NCBI GenBank assembly: GCA_937138495.1
Contig: CAKZPE010000078.1
Coordinates: 1-63,260 of the forward strand
Direction of reading: 5' to 3'
Source of the DNA: an uncultured Oceanospirillaceae bacterium
Lineage (GTDB): Bacteria; Pseudomonadota; Gammaproteobacteria; Pseudomonadales; Balneatricaceae
Length of the DNA: 63,260 nucleotides
Under the pieces are notes generated by a model that was given only the letters and a program-made list of their open reading frames with translations, ran no database searches and was not told the DNA's origin. The translations under genes were made by a program, and so were the position numbers. Positions 7,652-17,175 of the stretch are shown piece after piece (within the stretch, counting starts at the first letter, position 1; every line of letters starts with the position of its first letter).

Positions 7652-9548
7652 GTGCGGCTTTTCCCCGACCCAGTTGCTGTTTTTTCAGATGTACCAGCAG
7701 TAATGAAATTGCTGCCGGCGTCATTCCCTGAATACGGGTGGCCTGAGCAATGGTTTCAGGACGCACGTCCTGCAGTTTTGATTTCAGCTCGTTAGACAAA
7801 CCGCCGACAATATCGTAATCAAAATCAGCCGGTAACAGGGTATTTTCCTGGCGGCGGACTTTTTCGATATCGTCTTTCTGACGGTCAATATAGCCGGAGT
7901 ACTTAATCTGGATTTCAACCTGTTCTGCGGCCTGAGTATCTGACAGGCAGTCACCTTTAAGGCTCGCCACGTCGGCGTACTTCAGCTCCGGACGTTTTAC
8001 CAGATCATGAAGGTTATATTCCCGCGTCAGCGGTTGCTGAAGCTTGCCGTTAATCACATCGGCTTCAGGGGTGCCCGGCTGGATCCAGGTACTTTTCAGA
8101 CGCTGGTTTTCCTGCTCAATGGCTTCTTTCTTTTCACAGAACCGCTGCCAGCGAACATCACTGACCAGACCCAGCTCCCGGCCTTTTTCCGTCAGACGGA
8201 TATCGGCATTGTCTTCCCGCAATATCAGACGGTATTCCGCCCGGCTGGTAAACATCCGGTAAGGCTCTGAGGTTCCCAGGGTAATCAGGTCATCCACCAG
8301 CACGCCGAGATAGGCTTCATCACGGCGCGGATACCACTGTTCTTTTTCCTGTGCCCGCAGGGCAGCATTGACCCCCGCCAGCAGGCCCTGAGCACCGGCT
8401 TCTTCATACCCGGTCGTACCATTGATCTGACCGGCAAAGTACAGACCGTTGATGACCTTGGTTTCCAGAGTGTGCTTCAGATCCTGAGGGTTAAAGAAAT
8501 CATACTCAATGGCATAACCCGGCCGGGTTATATGAGCATTTTCAAAACCTCTGATGGAGCGAACGGCTTCCAGCTGAATATCAAATGGTAAGCTGGTAGA
8601 AATACCGTTCGGATACAGTTCATGGGTCGTCAGCCCTTCCGGTTCAACGAATACCTGATGGCTGTCTTTATCCGCAAAACGCATGATCTTATCTTCAACG
8701 GACGGGCAATAGCGTGGCCCGGCACCGTCGATCACACCGGTGTACAGTGGCGAGCGATCCAGCCCTTTACGGAGAATCTCATGGGTCCGCTCATTGGTGT
8801 GAGTGATATAACAGCTGATTTGTTGCGGCTGTTCAGCGCTGGTGCCCAGATACGACATAATCGGTGTTGGTGTATCACCTGGCTGTTCCTGCATCAGACT
8901 GAAGTCAACACTGCGGGCATCAATCCGTGGCGGTGTCCCGGTTTTCAGACGGTCAACCCGTAAAGGTAATTCCCGTAACCGTTGTGCCAGTGCAATGGAT
9001 GGCGGATCTCCGGCGCGGCCACCGGCATAATTATCCAGACCAATATGAATCTTACCGCCCAGGAAAGTCCCCACGGTCAGTACCACATTGCGGGCGTAAA
9101 ATTTCAGGCCACTCTGGGTAATGACGCCGGTTACCTGATCCCCTTCAACAATCAGATCATCTGCAGATTGCTGGAAGATTTGTAAATTCGGCTGGTTTTC
9201 CAGAATAGTGCGGACAGCGGCCTTATAAAGGATCCGGTCTGCCTGAGCACGGGTTGCCCGTACAGCGGGACCTTTGCGTGAATTCAGAACACGAAACTGA
9301 ATACCACTGCGGTCTGTGGCAACAGCCATGGCACCGTCAAGGGCATCAATTTCTTTTACCAGATGACTTTTACCGATGCCACCGATAGCCGGGTTACAGG
9401 ACATCTGTCCCAGGGTTTCAATATTGTGTGTTAACAACAGGGTCTTCACTCCGGTACGGGCTGCTGCTAAAGCTGCTTCTGTACCGGCATGACCGCCACC
9501 AATAACAATCACATCGAAGTGGTCAGGATAGTCCACCGATAACCTCAT
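7644..9548 (-). CDS. mnmG: tRNA uridine-5-carboxymethylaminomethyl modification enzyme MnmG
   Basis: FAD-dependent partner of MnmE (encoded at 28106-29473) in making cmnm5U at the tRNA wobble position. The 634 residues include the FAD-binding GGGHAGTEAALAAAR near 17-31, the CNPAIGGIGKSHLVKEID motif and the C-terminal helical domain ending with TRIQGMTPAAISLLLVHLK. It leads the mnmG-rsmG-parA-parB operon and borders the oriC candidate. Confidence 0.98.
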   Translation of the reverse strand: MRLSVDYPDHFDVIVIGGGHAGTEAALAAARTGVKTLLLTHNIETLGQMSCNPAIGGIGKSHLVKEIDALDGAMAVATDRSGIQFRVLNSRKGPAVRATRAQADRILYKAAVRTILENQPNLQIFQQSADDLIVEGDQVTGVITQSGLKFYARNVVLTVGTFLGGKIHIGLDNYAGGRAGDPPSIALAQRLRELPLRVDRLKTGTPPRIDARSVDFSLMQEQPGDTPTPIMSYLGTSAEQPQQISCYITHTNERTHEILRKGLDRSPLYTGVIDGAGPRYCPSVEDKIMRFADKDSHQVFVEPEGLTTHELYPNGISTSLPFDIQLEAVRSIRGFENAHITRPGYAIEYDFFNPQDLKHTLETKVINGLYFAGQINGTTGYEEAGAQGLLAGVNAALRAQEKEQWYPRRDEAYLGVLVDDLITLGTSEPYRMFTSRAEYRLILREDNADIRLTEKGRELGLVSDVRWQRFCEKKEAIEQENQRLKSTWIQPGTPEADVINGKLQQPLTREYNLHDLVKRPELKYADVASLKGDCLSDTQAAEQVEIQIKYSGYIDRQKDDIEKVRRQENTLLPADFDYDIVGGLSNELKSKLQDVRPETIAQATRIQGMTPAAISLLLVHLKKQQLGRGKAAHG

Positions 9549-10093
9549 TAACGTTGAATGCTTATATCGTACTGGCCGTCAGAACTGATCAGTATTCGGT
9601 CACTGTAAGACCACTGTTAAATCAGGTTCAGTATTGGCGCTCGAAAAGGCTGACAATTATAGACGGATGCGAAGCATTAAGAAATGATTAAAATTTGATC
9701 AGGTCTTTTCTGATTAACTTTTTAATTAATATATATAGATTAGGTATTTAAAGATCTTTTTTATTTTTATGTTTATTATTAGGCAGCCACTTTTCTGTGC
9801 TTAAGTATTAAATATTTAACAAAATCATATACTTGCTTCTATGTTAACTCTGTTATATTCATCCGGATACTGCGTTTATAAGCCGTTCAGGAGCTGTGTA
9901 TAACAGGCCTACTTATCCACCGGGTCTTTTGTCCCCAGCTTCATCCATGGCTTATACCTGCGCAGTTATACAGCATACGCACAGGCTAATGTGAATAAGT
10001 TTTGCGCGTTTTTACTGTTGTAGCACATCTATATATACTGACCTGGCTTGTGAATAAGTTTCTTTACCAGGGAATATGGACAGGAGAATCACG
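9549..10093. other. oriC: candidate chromosomal replication origin (oriC) next to mnmG
   Basis: A 545-bp gene-free stretch. DnaA boxes fitting TTATNCACA occur on the minus strand at 9895-9903 (TTATACACA), 9990-9998 and 10049-10057 (both TTATTCACA), with TTATCCACC on the plus strand at 9913-9921 and a weaker TTATACAGC at 9966-9974. To their left, 9710-9850 is very AT-rich. It contains GATCTTTTTTATT near 9751-9763, close to the E. coli oriC 13-mer GATCTNTTNTTTT. The position beside mnmG (gidA) is the enterobacterial-type origin position. Origin activity is inferred, not shown. Confidence 0.8.
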
Positions 10094-11176
10094 GTGACAG
10101 CTATTTTATCTAATCCGGTGGCGTTAAAACGTGCCTTCTTTATCTGTCTGGTTATTGGCAGCTTACTCAATCTGATTAATCAGTGGTCTGCTTTTTTGGG
10201 TGACAGTCAGTATCAGTGGTTACCCGGCTTACTGACATTCTGTGTTCCTTTTTGTGTGTCTTTGTTTACCAGTTGGCTGGCATCCCCTGCGCGGCAGGTT
10301 AATCAGGTTGAAATTCCCGATCCCCTCGCGGAACATCCGGTTCTGGATGATGTGGATCAGCTGCACGGTCTGTCCCAGCAGGTGCTGGCGAATGCCACCC
10401 GGGTCAATGGTGCTTCTAAAGAACGGTTACAGTTTTTTGAAGATCTGACCGGCTCAGTGCATTCTTCTATTACTGAACTGCAGGCAATTGTTGAGACCCT
10501 GAGGGATAACCAGCAGGCGCTGGATGAATTGCAAAGCAGCTTTGCTCTGGTGTGCAGGGAGACCGGTTCTCTCAGTGATGAAATTCGCAGTTTTTCATCG
10601 TCTTCGCTGGAGTTGCATGAAGAAATTGATCAGTTTCTCAGCTCATTTGAAGGTATATCCCGTATGGCAACGGCGATCTCTTCTACTTCTGAACAGACTA
10701 ATTTACTGGCTTTAAATGCAGCCATTGAAGCGGCCCGGGCCGGAGAAGCTGGCCGGGGCTTTGCGGTGGTTGCCGATGAGGTTAAAAATCTGGCACTGAG
10801 TTCACAAAATAATGCCCGGGACATCAATGAAGATCTTAGTGGCCTGCAGAAGCATGAAGTGGTTTTGCGGGATAAGATTGCTCAGATGACCAGCTCGGTT
10901 GAGTCTGCGATGTTATCAGTGTCTGAAGGCAATCAGTCCGGGATGGCCAGCACGACCCATGATGCTTACCGGCGTATTGAAAGCCTGTTTCACGGGATGG
11001 CAGATATCAGCGAGCGTACGACCCGGGAACTGAGTAACTTTGAACGTATTTCTGAGCAGTTCGGGCAGGTATTACAGGACGCTGAAAAAGCCATTCATGG
11101 CTCAGCCGCCAATATGGAAATTGGCGACTCCATGGTTCAGCTCAGTGAACAGGCGAAGGTCAGCCTCAGTCAGTAA
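10094..11176 (+). CDS. methyl-accepting chemotaxis-type protein with NrtS-like membrane domain
   Basis: The N-terminal 60 residues form two membrane helices with VIGSLLNLINQWSAF and a GLLTFCVPFCVSLF stretch, resembling the small nitrate/nitrite transporter NrtS. Then comes a coiled coil and an MCP signalling domain with the hairpin tip EQTNLLALNAAIEAARAGEA (near 215) and GRGFAVVADEVKNLA. No periplasmic ligand domain or HAMP domain is visible. GTG at 10094 was chosen because AGGAG lies 8 bp upstream; an ATG six codons earlier lacks an RBS. It converges on and overlaps the Rieske gene by 11 bp. A nitrate-linked sensory role is inference. Confidence 0.8.
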   Translation: MTAILSNPVALKRAFFICLVIGSLLNLINQWSAFLGDSQYQWLPGLLTFCVPFCVSLFTSWLASPARQVNQVEIPDPLAEHPVLDDVDQLHGLSQQVLANATRVNGASKERLQFFEDLTGSVHSSITELQAIVETLRDNQQALDELQSSFALVCRETGSLSDEIRSFSSSSLELHEEIDQFLSSFEGISRMATAISSTSEQTNLLALNAAIEAARAGEAGRGFAVVADEVKNLALSSQNNARDINEDLSGLQKHEVVLRDKIAQMTSSVESAMLSVSEGNQSGMASTTHDAYRRIESLFHGMADISERTTRELSNFERISEQFGQVLQDAEKAIHGSAANMEIGDSMVQLSEQAKVSLSQ

Positions 11177-12344
11177 CCGTTTTCATCGCCTGCAATATCT
11201 GGCGGTGGAATTCTCTGATAGCACTTTCCTGTTTGCTGGCGTAAGCCCCGACGGAATACCAGGGGGATGCCAGAGATTTCTGCTGCTGTTTACAGACATA
11301 GATATCCTCCGCCATGAAATCACCACTGGCTAAGGGATCTTCCCCTTCTTCCTGACCGGCCCGGTTGGATTTATCCGCTTTGGTCGCTGTCTGTTTCTGA
11401 TAGTGGCTGTAACTTTTCCATTCCTGGCTCCAGAAACGCCAGTCTGAAGCGGGCATTACCCGGGTGCGGGTGATTACCCGGGTTTTATCCACAGCCAGCG
11501 GAATGATTTGGAAAATTGACCAGGACGATTCGTCTGCACCTATCCCGAAGCAGGGAAACAGCATGGGAACATAAGCCCCGAGCGGTTTTTCCGGGGTGAA
11601 ATGATCAATGACCGGCAGTGGGCATTGTTTATGAACGTTGGCCGCATACTCATCTGTTAATGGTTCATAAAAGTGAAAATGCGGGCCACAGAAGCCACTT
11701 TTCTGTTGTTTGTGGTTGTACATATTCAGGCTGGTGCTGTGCAGATGGGACAGGTGATAGCCATCGATATAGTTTTCCACCACCAGCTTCCAGTTTGCCC
11801 GGATATCATGGCGGGTCGCGGTACCCTCCTGCTCCACCAGTTCACTGACCCTGTGAGGGCCCAGATAGCTGTCTATACCCTGGCGCCATACCTGCAGAGA
11901 TTTCGCCTCCGGGTTTGGGTGTACCCAGATCATGTTATCCCAGCACTCGACCCGGGCAGGGTGTAAACCAAGAGTGCTTTTATCCAGGTCAGCAAATTCT
12001 TCTTTCTGTTGGGGGACAGCAATCAGATTGCCTTTAAAGTCATAACTCCAGTCATGGTACGGGCAGGTAATGGCCTTACCGGTCTTGCCACAGGTCCGCA
12101 ATAGCTGGGTGCCCCGGTGACGGCACATGTTATGAAAGGCCCGCAGTTCACCGTCCGGCCCGTGAATGACCATGATACTGGTGCGCCCTGCCTGAACGGT
12201 GAGAAAGTCGCCGGGCTCAGGTAAATCTTCACTGAAACCGGCAAACTGCCAGTTGTTTTCAAACAGGGTAGCCTGTTCCCGTTCAAACCAGCTTTGTGAG
12301 GTATAGGCGGATTTGGGCAGTAAGAGTGCGGTGGGTAATGTCAT
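11166..12344 (-). CDS. Rieske aromatic-ring-hydroxylating-type oxygenase, alpha subunit
   Basis: Non-heme iron oxygenase of 392 residues. The Rieske [2Fe-2S] ligands are Cys74/His76 (CRHRGTQ) and Cys94/His97 (CPYHDWSY). The catalytic domain has NYIDGYHLSHLH with His197 and His202 as likely iron ligands. The family covers ring hydroxylases and demethylases, including enzymes acting on carnitine- or betaine-like substrates; the substrate here is unknown. It is the last gene of the TetR-led operon, 10 bp after a small membrane protein. No reductase gene is next to it. Confidence 0.88.
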   Translation of the reverse strand: MTLPTALLLPKSAYTSQSWFEREQATLFENNWQFAGFSEDLPEPGDFLTVQAGRTSIMVIHGPDGELRAFHNMCRHRGTQLLRTCGKTGKAITCPYHDWSYDFKGNLIAVPQQKEEFADLDKSTLGLHPARVECWDNMIWVHPNPEAKSLQVWRQGIDSYLGPHRVSELVEQEGTATRHDIRANWKLVVENYIDGYHLSHLHSTSLNMYNHKQQKSGFCGPHFHFYEPLTDEYAANVHKQCPLPVIDHFTPEKPLGAYVPMLFPCFGIGADESSWSIFQIIPLAVDKTRVITRTRVMPASDWRFWSQEWKSYSHYQKQTATKADKSNRAGQEEGEDPLASGDFMAEDIYVCKQQQKSLASPWYSVGAYASKQESAIREFHRQILQAMKTVTD

Positions 12345-12354
12345 AAATCTTTCC

Positions 12355-12579
12355 TCAACCGGTGTGGCTGATCAGTATGGCGGCGATTAACAGCCAGCTT
12401 GAACAGGTCAGCCAGTACAGAAATGTATTATTCTGGCGGCTTATTTTGTCGATCAGTTCAGTGTAGCCCCGTTGCAGATCGGTGACGGTGAGTATCAGAA
12501 TGATGATGCCCCACAGCCAGTACCAGCCGTTCAGGGTTGCCAGCCACATCAAGGCCAGAAGGAGAACCGGCCGCTTCAT
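12355..12579 (-). CDS. small two-TM membrane protein
   Basis: A 74-residue protein starting MKRPVLLLALMWLATLNGWY with two hydrophobic segments (about 4-32 and 50-70). The ATG overlaps the stop of the upstream radical SAM gene (ATGA type), so translation is probably coupled, and this start is preferred to the longer open frame. No family was recognised. Its place between radical SAM and Rieske genes suggests a membrane-anchoring or accessory role, which is inference. Confidence 0.7.
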   Translation of the reverse strand: MKRPVLLLALMWLATLNGWYWLWGIIILILTVTDLQRGYTELIDKISRQNNTFLYWLTCSSWLLIAAILISHTG

Positions 12580-13823
12580 TGGCCTGTCAGTGACTGCCAC
12601 TGCCAGCCTAGGTTGTTTTGCCGGCGCCAGTAGCGTTTCAGAGTGCGGCCAAGGCTGTTGTACTCCCGTGCAAACCATTCAGCACCCTGCTCCAGTTGCG
12701 CAGGTGTCATTTGTGCAGGCTGAAAAACCGCGTGGTTGCAGTCATATTTTGACCAGTCCCGGGTGAGTATGCGGCCTTCCCGCTGATAACGGCTAAACAG
12801 GTCAGTGCCGGGAAAGGGGGTAAGAATGACGGAATCACAGTGGTCGAGCTGGATATCTGCGACAAAATCCAGGCTCTCTTCGAAGATATCTTCGTTATGC
12901 TGATCAAAGCCAAAAATCATTGCCGAATCCACCGCGATTTTATATTCATGTAACCGGGCGATGTTCTCTTTTGCCCGGTTGATTCGGATGAATTTTTTGC
13001 CGGCGGCATCCAGTGCTGTTTGTGAGGGGGTTTCCAGCCCGATTAACAGATAAAACAACCCGCTTTCAGCAGCGGCTTCTAGGATGTCCGGATATTCAGC
13101 GATATTCAGGGTCGCTTCTGCTAACCAATAGATATTCAGCGGTTTCAGCGCCGCGAACAGTTCCATGGCGTAATCACGGTCAGCAATCAGATTATCGGCA
13201 TGGAGTTCAAAATACTGGCCTCCGCTGGCTTTAATTTCATCGACAATTTCACCCACCGGCCGGTAATGGAAAGTAGGAAAGAATTTATGCACAGTGCAAA
13301 ATTCACATTTGAATTTACAGCCTCTGGAAACCATCACTGAATTCAGGCCGCCATAGGCGTTCAGATCGATCAGGGCCTGTGGATAAGGTCTCATTCTCTG
13401 TATGCTGACGGGGGCTTCGTTACGGTATATCCGTTGTAACCGGTGATTCCGGAAATCCTGCAGTACTGCGGGCAATAATTGCTCTGCTTCTCCACAGATG
13501 ACGGCATCCCCATGCTGCAGGGCTTCTTCGGACATAAAGCTGGGATGCAGGCCACCAAAGATCACAGGTATACCCCGCTGACGGAATGCTGCGGCCAGTT
13601 CATAACCCCGCAGTGCGTCCGGTGTCGACATACAGATGATAACCAGATCCGCCGGTTCATGCAGGTTTGCCGGTGCTTGTGAGGTTTCATCAAGGGTTTT
13701 TACACAGGCCCAGTCCGGGGCGGCGGCTGCCAGTGCATTGATGCTTTGTGGGGGAGCCCCCATGGCCTGTTTGTAATCTTTGAAGGCGCTTTGGGCGCTG
13801 GCTTTTATGGCGTATATCTTCAT
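12576..13823 (-). CDS. B12-binding-domain-type radical SAM protein
   Basis: The 415-residue protein has an N-terminal Rossmann-like domain of the cobalamin-binding type (about 1-130, with VIICMSTPDALRGYELAAAF and GGLHPSFMSEEALQ). A radical SAM domain follows, with the [4Fe-4S] ligands Cys169, Cys173 and Cys176 in RGCKFKCEFCTVH. The family includes methylases and ring-forming enzymes of lipid and cofactor metabolism. The domain lacks an obvious DxHxxG motif, so cobalamin use is uncertain. It is followed by an overlapping small membrane gene. Confidence 0.87.
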   Translation of the reverse strand: MKIYAIKASAQSAFKDYKQAMGAPPQSINALAAAAPDWACVKTLDETSQAPANLHEPADLVIICMSTPDALRGYELAAAFRQRGIPVIFGGLHPSFMSEEALQHGDAVICGEAEQLLPAVLQDFRNHRLQRIYRNEAPVSIQRMRPYPQALIDLNAYGGLNSVMVSRGCKFKCEFCTVHKFFPTFHYRPVGEIVDEIKASGGQYFELHADNLIADRDYAMELFAALKPLNIYWLAEATLNIAEYPDILEAAAESGLFYLLIGLETPSQTALDAAGKKFIRINRAKENIARLHEYKIAVDSAMIFGFDQHNEDIFEESLDFVADIQLDHCDSVILTPFPGTDLFSRYQREGRILTRDWSKYDCNHAVFQPAQMTPAQLEQGAEWFAREYNSLGRTLKRYWRRQNNLGWQWQSLTGQ

Positions 13824-13879
13824 GGCTTTCTCCTTGCCGGATATCCCGCTGTAACGGAGATACCCGGTGGCAGTCCTGG

Positions 13880-15295
13880 TCAGATCAGCTGGCTGAGAGA
13901 GGTTTGATTATGTTTTTTCAGGTTAGGGAACAGTGTGTGGATATCTTTATCCGCCACTCCGAACCAGCGGGCCAGTTCGGCATATAGCTGGTCTGTTGCC
14001 GTGGTAGGAATCAGGACGCCGTCACCGGCATCCTGCGGATTGGCATCCCCCAGTGACAGAGATGGGTACTGCCCATAGACTTTTCCCCCTTTTACGGCGT
14101 TACCCATCACCAGCGTGTTGCCACCCCAGCCGTGGTCAGTACCGTTGCCGTTAGAGGTCAGGGTCCGGCCAAAATCAGAACCGGTGAAAGTAATGACCTG
14201 ATCAGCGATGCCCAACTCATTCAGGCTTTGCTGAAATTCTCCCAGTGCCTTGCTGAGCACTGACAGCATCCGCTGGTGGTTATTGAGCAATTCATCGTGA
14301 TGATCCCAGCCGATATAGCGCAGGAAGAAGGTTTGCTGTTGCAGGTTTAGCCGGTCAGCGGATTTGATACTGCGGGCGACGGCTTTCAGCTGTTGAGACA
14401 GCGGTGTGTCTGAAAAGTGAGTGTTCACACTGACGGGAGATAACGCATCCCGGTAGGTTTTATGCCGGGCCTGTGCCTGCCGGGTCTGGGCCAGGTAAGT
14501 GTGCTTAAACGGATCCTGGCTGTAATCAGCGTTTAACAGGGTTTCAAAACTTTCCAGCAGGGCCTGATTCAGCGGGGTTTTTTCTTCGTTAACAATCAGC
14601 CCTACACTGCCCTGATCGGTGATGCTGTAATGGCTGCCCAGTACGCCATTTTGCATGATGTTACTGCCTGCCAGAGAGATATTCATGGGGATCTGGCTGT
14701 CTGACCGGCGGGGTTGAAGGGCGTCGGCAAAATACCCGAACCAGCCCTGATTAATCCGGGCATCCGGCCGGGATGTTTGCCAGTGTCTGAACTGATCCGC
14801 GTGGGAGAGCAGCCCCAGCGGGAGCGTCGCTGAGCCGTTTTGCATGGCTAGTTTACGGGTCGGTTCAATCATCGGTGCGATATTGGCCACAAAGGCCAGA
14901 TTTTGCTGATTAAACAATGTCTGAACCTCCGGCATCGCCGGATGCAGGCCAAATTCCCTGCCCTGCTGATCGCTGCGGTTATTCAGAGATAACAGGTTGT
15001 TTTGTGCCAGCGCCAGGTTGCTGCGGCTATTGCGGTATTCCCGGTAGTGCTGGTTGTCCCGCGGCACCAGCATATTAAAGCTGTCGTTACCGCCATCCAG
15101 CATAATGAAGACCAGTGCTTTGCGTGCCGGGCGTATATGGATATCCTCTGGTGACGGATTGCTGACGGCACCAAAGGCCGGTGTGGTAAAGACCGGCGCG
15201 GTGCCTCCCAGCAGGCCGGCACCTGCCAGCCCCAGTCCGGATTTTAATAGATGACGGCGGCTTGCGTTTACCTGAGTGTGTGTTGGCTGCTGCAT
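13880..15295 (-). CDS. DUF1501 family Tat-exported protein
   Basis: 471 residues. A twin-arginine signal starts the protein (RRHLLKSGLGLAGAGLLGG, Arg13-Arg14), so export to the periplasm is expected. The rest matches the DUF1501 family, sulfatase/alkaline-phosphatase-fold proteins of unknown role: LVFIMLDGGNDSFNMLVP, TGSDFGRTLTSNGNGTDHGW. It starts 2 bp after the DUF1800 gene, its usual partner. Confidence 0.92.
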   Translation of the reverse strand: MQQPTHTQVNASRRHLLKSGLGLAGAGLLGGTAPVFTTPAFGAVSNPSPEDIHIRPARKALVFIMLDGGNDSFNMLVPRDNQHYREYRNSRSNLALAQNNLLSLNNRSDQQGREFGLHPAMPEVQTLFNQQNLAFVANIAPMIEPTRKLAMQNGSATLPLGLLSHADQFRHWQTSRPDARINQGWFGYFADALQPRRSDSQIPMNISLAGSNIMQNGVLGSHYSITDQGSVGLIVNEEKTPLNQALLESFETLLNADYSQDPFKHTYLAQTRQAQARHKTYRDALSPVSVNTHFSDTPLSQQLKAVARSIKSADRLNLQQQTFFLRYIGWDHHDELLNNHQRMLSVLSKALGEFQQSLNELGIADQVITFTGSDFGRTLTSNGNGTDHGWGGNTLVMGNAVKGGKVYGQYPSLSLGDANPQDAGDGVLIPTTATDQLYAELARWFGVADKDIHTLFPNLKKHNQTSLSQLI

Positions 15296-15297
15296 GA

Positions 15298-17070
15298 TCA
15301 GGCCTCCAGGACAGTGAATTCAGGGGAAATGGTCAGCATGAATGCGATGGTCTGAACCACCCAGGCGGGCTGATCCCGATAATGCTTAAAGGCGTTCAGA
15401 ATCTGCGGTTTGATGCTCAGACCTGTTTTACCGGTCAGTAGCAGGCTCATCCGGTCGATCAGGGCTTCATGGCTGGCGGGGTCTTGTGCCATGGCTATCT
15501 CTGCACTGAAATCAAAGTGCAATTTGTTATCTGCATCGCCGTTCAGGGTATCCGGATTGAGTTCCGGAACATTATGAACCCCCGGGGTGCTGTTGATCCG
15601 GGTGCTGACAGCGGGCAAATATTCGCCGAAGAACCAGTAATACATCATATTGACGTACGCGATGGCTGTGGCGGATGTATGCAGTTCAAATTCCGGTGCC
15701 ACTAAACCGGCCAGTTCCAGCGGGCCATGAGGGGTAAAGTCCGGTTTATAAAAGTTGAAGACTGTCGGCGAGGATAGCGGATGCTGTTGCACCAGCGTTT
15801 GCAGATCATCCCCGATCAGCCACAGTTTTCCGGAGCGGTTACTGGCACGGAAGGCCCGTAATATCTGGGTAGCCCGCAGTAATGGGGATTTTAGTTTTTG
15901 TGATTGCAGGGTCTGACCGCCTTCCTGCCGGGCGGAAGGAAAAGACTGGCTGGCGGCCGGATTACGCTGTGGATACGTGAGAATCTCACGGATTACCGCT
16001 TTCAGATCCCCTGCTTTACCAAACTTTGCTGCCACCGCTTTAACATAGGCTCTGGACGGGTTTGAGGTGACCAGCTGATTAATCAGCCGGGTGGCAATAA
16101 AGGGAGCGGTGTTCGGGTGAGCAACCAGTTGCTGAACGGTTGCACGGATTTCCCGGGCGGCGTTCAGTCCGGCGGGCAGTTTTACCCGGCCACTGAGCAG
16201 TTGTTTACTGCCCCGGTCATGGCGATCTTCGTCTACCGACATAGGATTCGTCATATTGATGAACGGCGGCACCTTATAGGTTTTGTCGATGCCGTCATCA
16301 AAGCTGACTGTGTACCCGTTATAGCTGTTTTCCCAGAAGCTGGTATTCCATTCGTACTCATAGCCAGAAGCCTTAAGGCCGGTGAATACCCGGGCGAGTT
16401 CTTTGATGTCTGTGTTGTTATAGCTATCCAGAGGACGGCCGGCGGCATCGGTTTTGCGGCTGCCATCAGAGTTAAGCTCGTACAGGCCAATGGTGAATAA
16501 CTGCATGATTTCACGGGCGTAATTTTCATCCGGATGGATGTGCTTAGCCGGCTCAGCTTTGTGGTTATTCATATGTGACAGGTAGACCCCCATGCACGGG
16601 TGCATACTGACGTCGTAGAGCAGGTCGCTGTAATTGCCGAAGGCATGCTTGTACAGAAGATCGTAATAACTGCCCATCCCTACTGCATCCAGTTCCAGCT
16701 GGGAGTTATCGGAGATCACCAGAATTTCACTCAGAGCCTGGGCAACCCGCTGACGCAGCAAATGTTCCGGTGAGGGATTCAGGGTTTGCTGCCACCAGGC
16801 CATGTGGAAGTACCATTTGTATGGCAACGCCGGGTTATTGCCCTCGCCGTTGATGGCGGATTCACCGTACTTGCTGAGCAGTTTGCTGCGGAAAAATTGC
16901 CAGATTTCCCGGCTGCTGTCCGTATAGGGACTGCCTGAGGGTAAAGTTGAATTTAGCTGATTATTCAACCAGTTATCTATCCCCTGGTGGGAAACATTCT
17001 GAAGGGTTTGCTGATCGGCACCCAGAGTGCCCTGCATCAGAAACCGGCTGGTTTGGGATAAGGTATTCAT
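15298..17070 (-). CDS. DUF1800 family protein
   Basis: 590 residues with the DUF1800 hallmarks: N-terminal SRFLMQGTLGADQQTL, RVAQALSEILVIS, the NYAREIMQLFTIGLYEL segment and a late HPNTAPFIATRLINQLV. The function is unknown in the family, which nearly always pairs with DUF1501 as here. No clear signal peptide is visible. A perfect hairpin lies just upstream, between it and the sterol-desaturase-like gene. Confidence 0.92.
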   Translation of the reverse strand: MNTLSQTSRFLMQGTLGADQQTLQNVSHQGIDNWLNNQLNSTLPSGSPYTDSSREIWQFFRSKLLSKYGESAINGEGNNPALPYKWYFHMAWWQQTLNPSPEHLLRQRVAQALSEILVISDNSQLELDAVGMGSYYDLLYKHAFGNYSDLLYDVSMHPCMGVYLSHMNNHKAEPAKHIHPDENYAREIMQLFTIGLYELNSDGSRKTDAAGRPLDSYNNTDIKELARVFTGLKASGYEYEWNTSFWENSYNGYTVSFDDGIDKTYKVPPFINMTNPMSVDEDRHDRGSKQLLSGRVKLPAGLNAAREIRATVQQLVAHPNTAPFIATRLINQLVTSNPSRAYVKAVAAKFGKAGDLKAVIREILTYPQRNPAASQSFPSARQEGGQTLQSQKLKSPLLRATQILRAFRASNRSGKLWLIGDDLQTLVQQHPLSSPTVFNFYKPDFTPHGPLELAGLVAPEFELHTSATAIAYVNMMYYWFFGEYLPAVSTRINSTPGVHNVPELNPDTLNGDADNKLHFDFSAEIAMAQDPASHEALIDRMSLLLTGKTGLSIKPQILNAFKHYRDQPAWVVQTIAFMLTISPEFTVLEA

Positions 17071-17117
17071 GGTCTCTCCCTGTAAATATGGTGTTTTTCA
17101 GGCACAGCGGTGCCCGC

Positions 17118-17144
17118 CGGATGTCTGTGGTTAACAGACATCCG
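17118..17144 (-). terminator. intra-operon hairpin upstream of DUF1800
   Basis: Perfect 11-bp stem CGGATGTCTGT / ACAGACATCCG with a 5-base loop, in the 105-bp gap between the sterol-desaturase-like gene and the DUF1800 gene. On the minus strand there is no T run directly after it. It may be an attenuator or a processing and stability element rather than a full terminator. Confidence 0.6.
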
Positions 17145-17175
17145 TAAAAATGCGATGGGTCAGTGAGGGTGTTAC

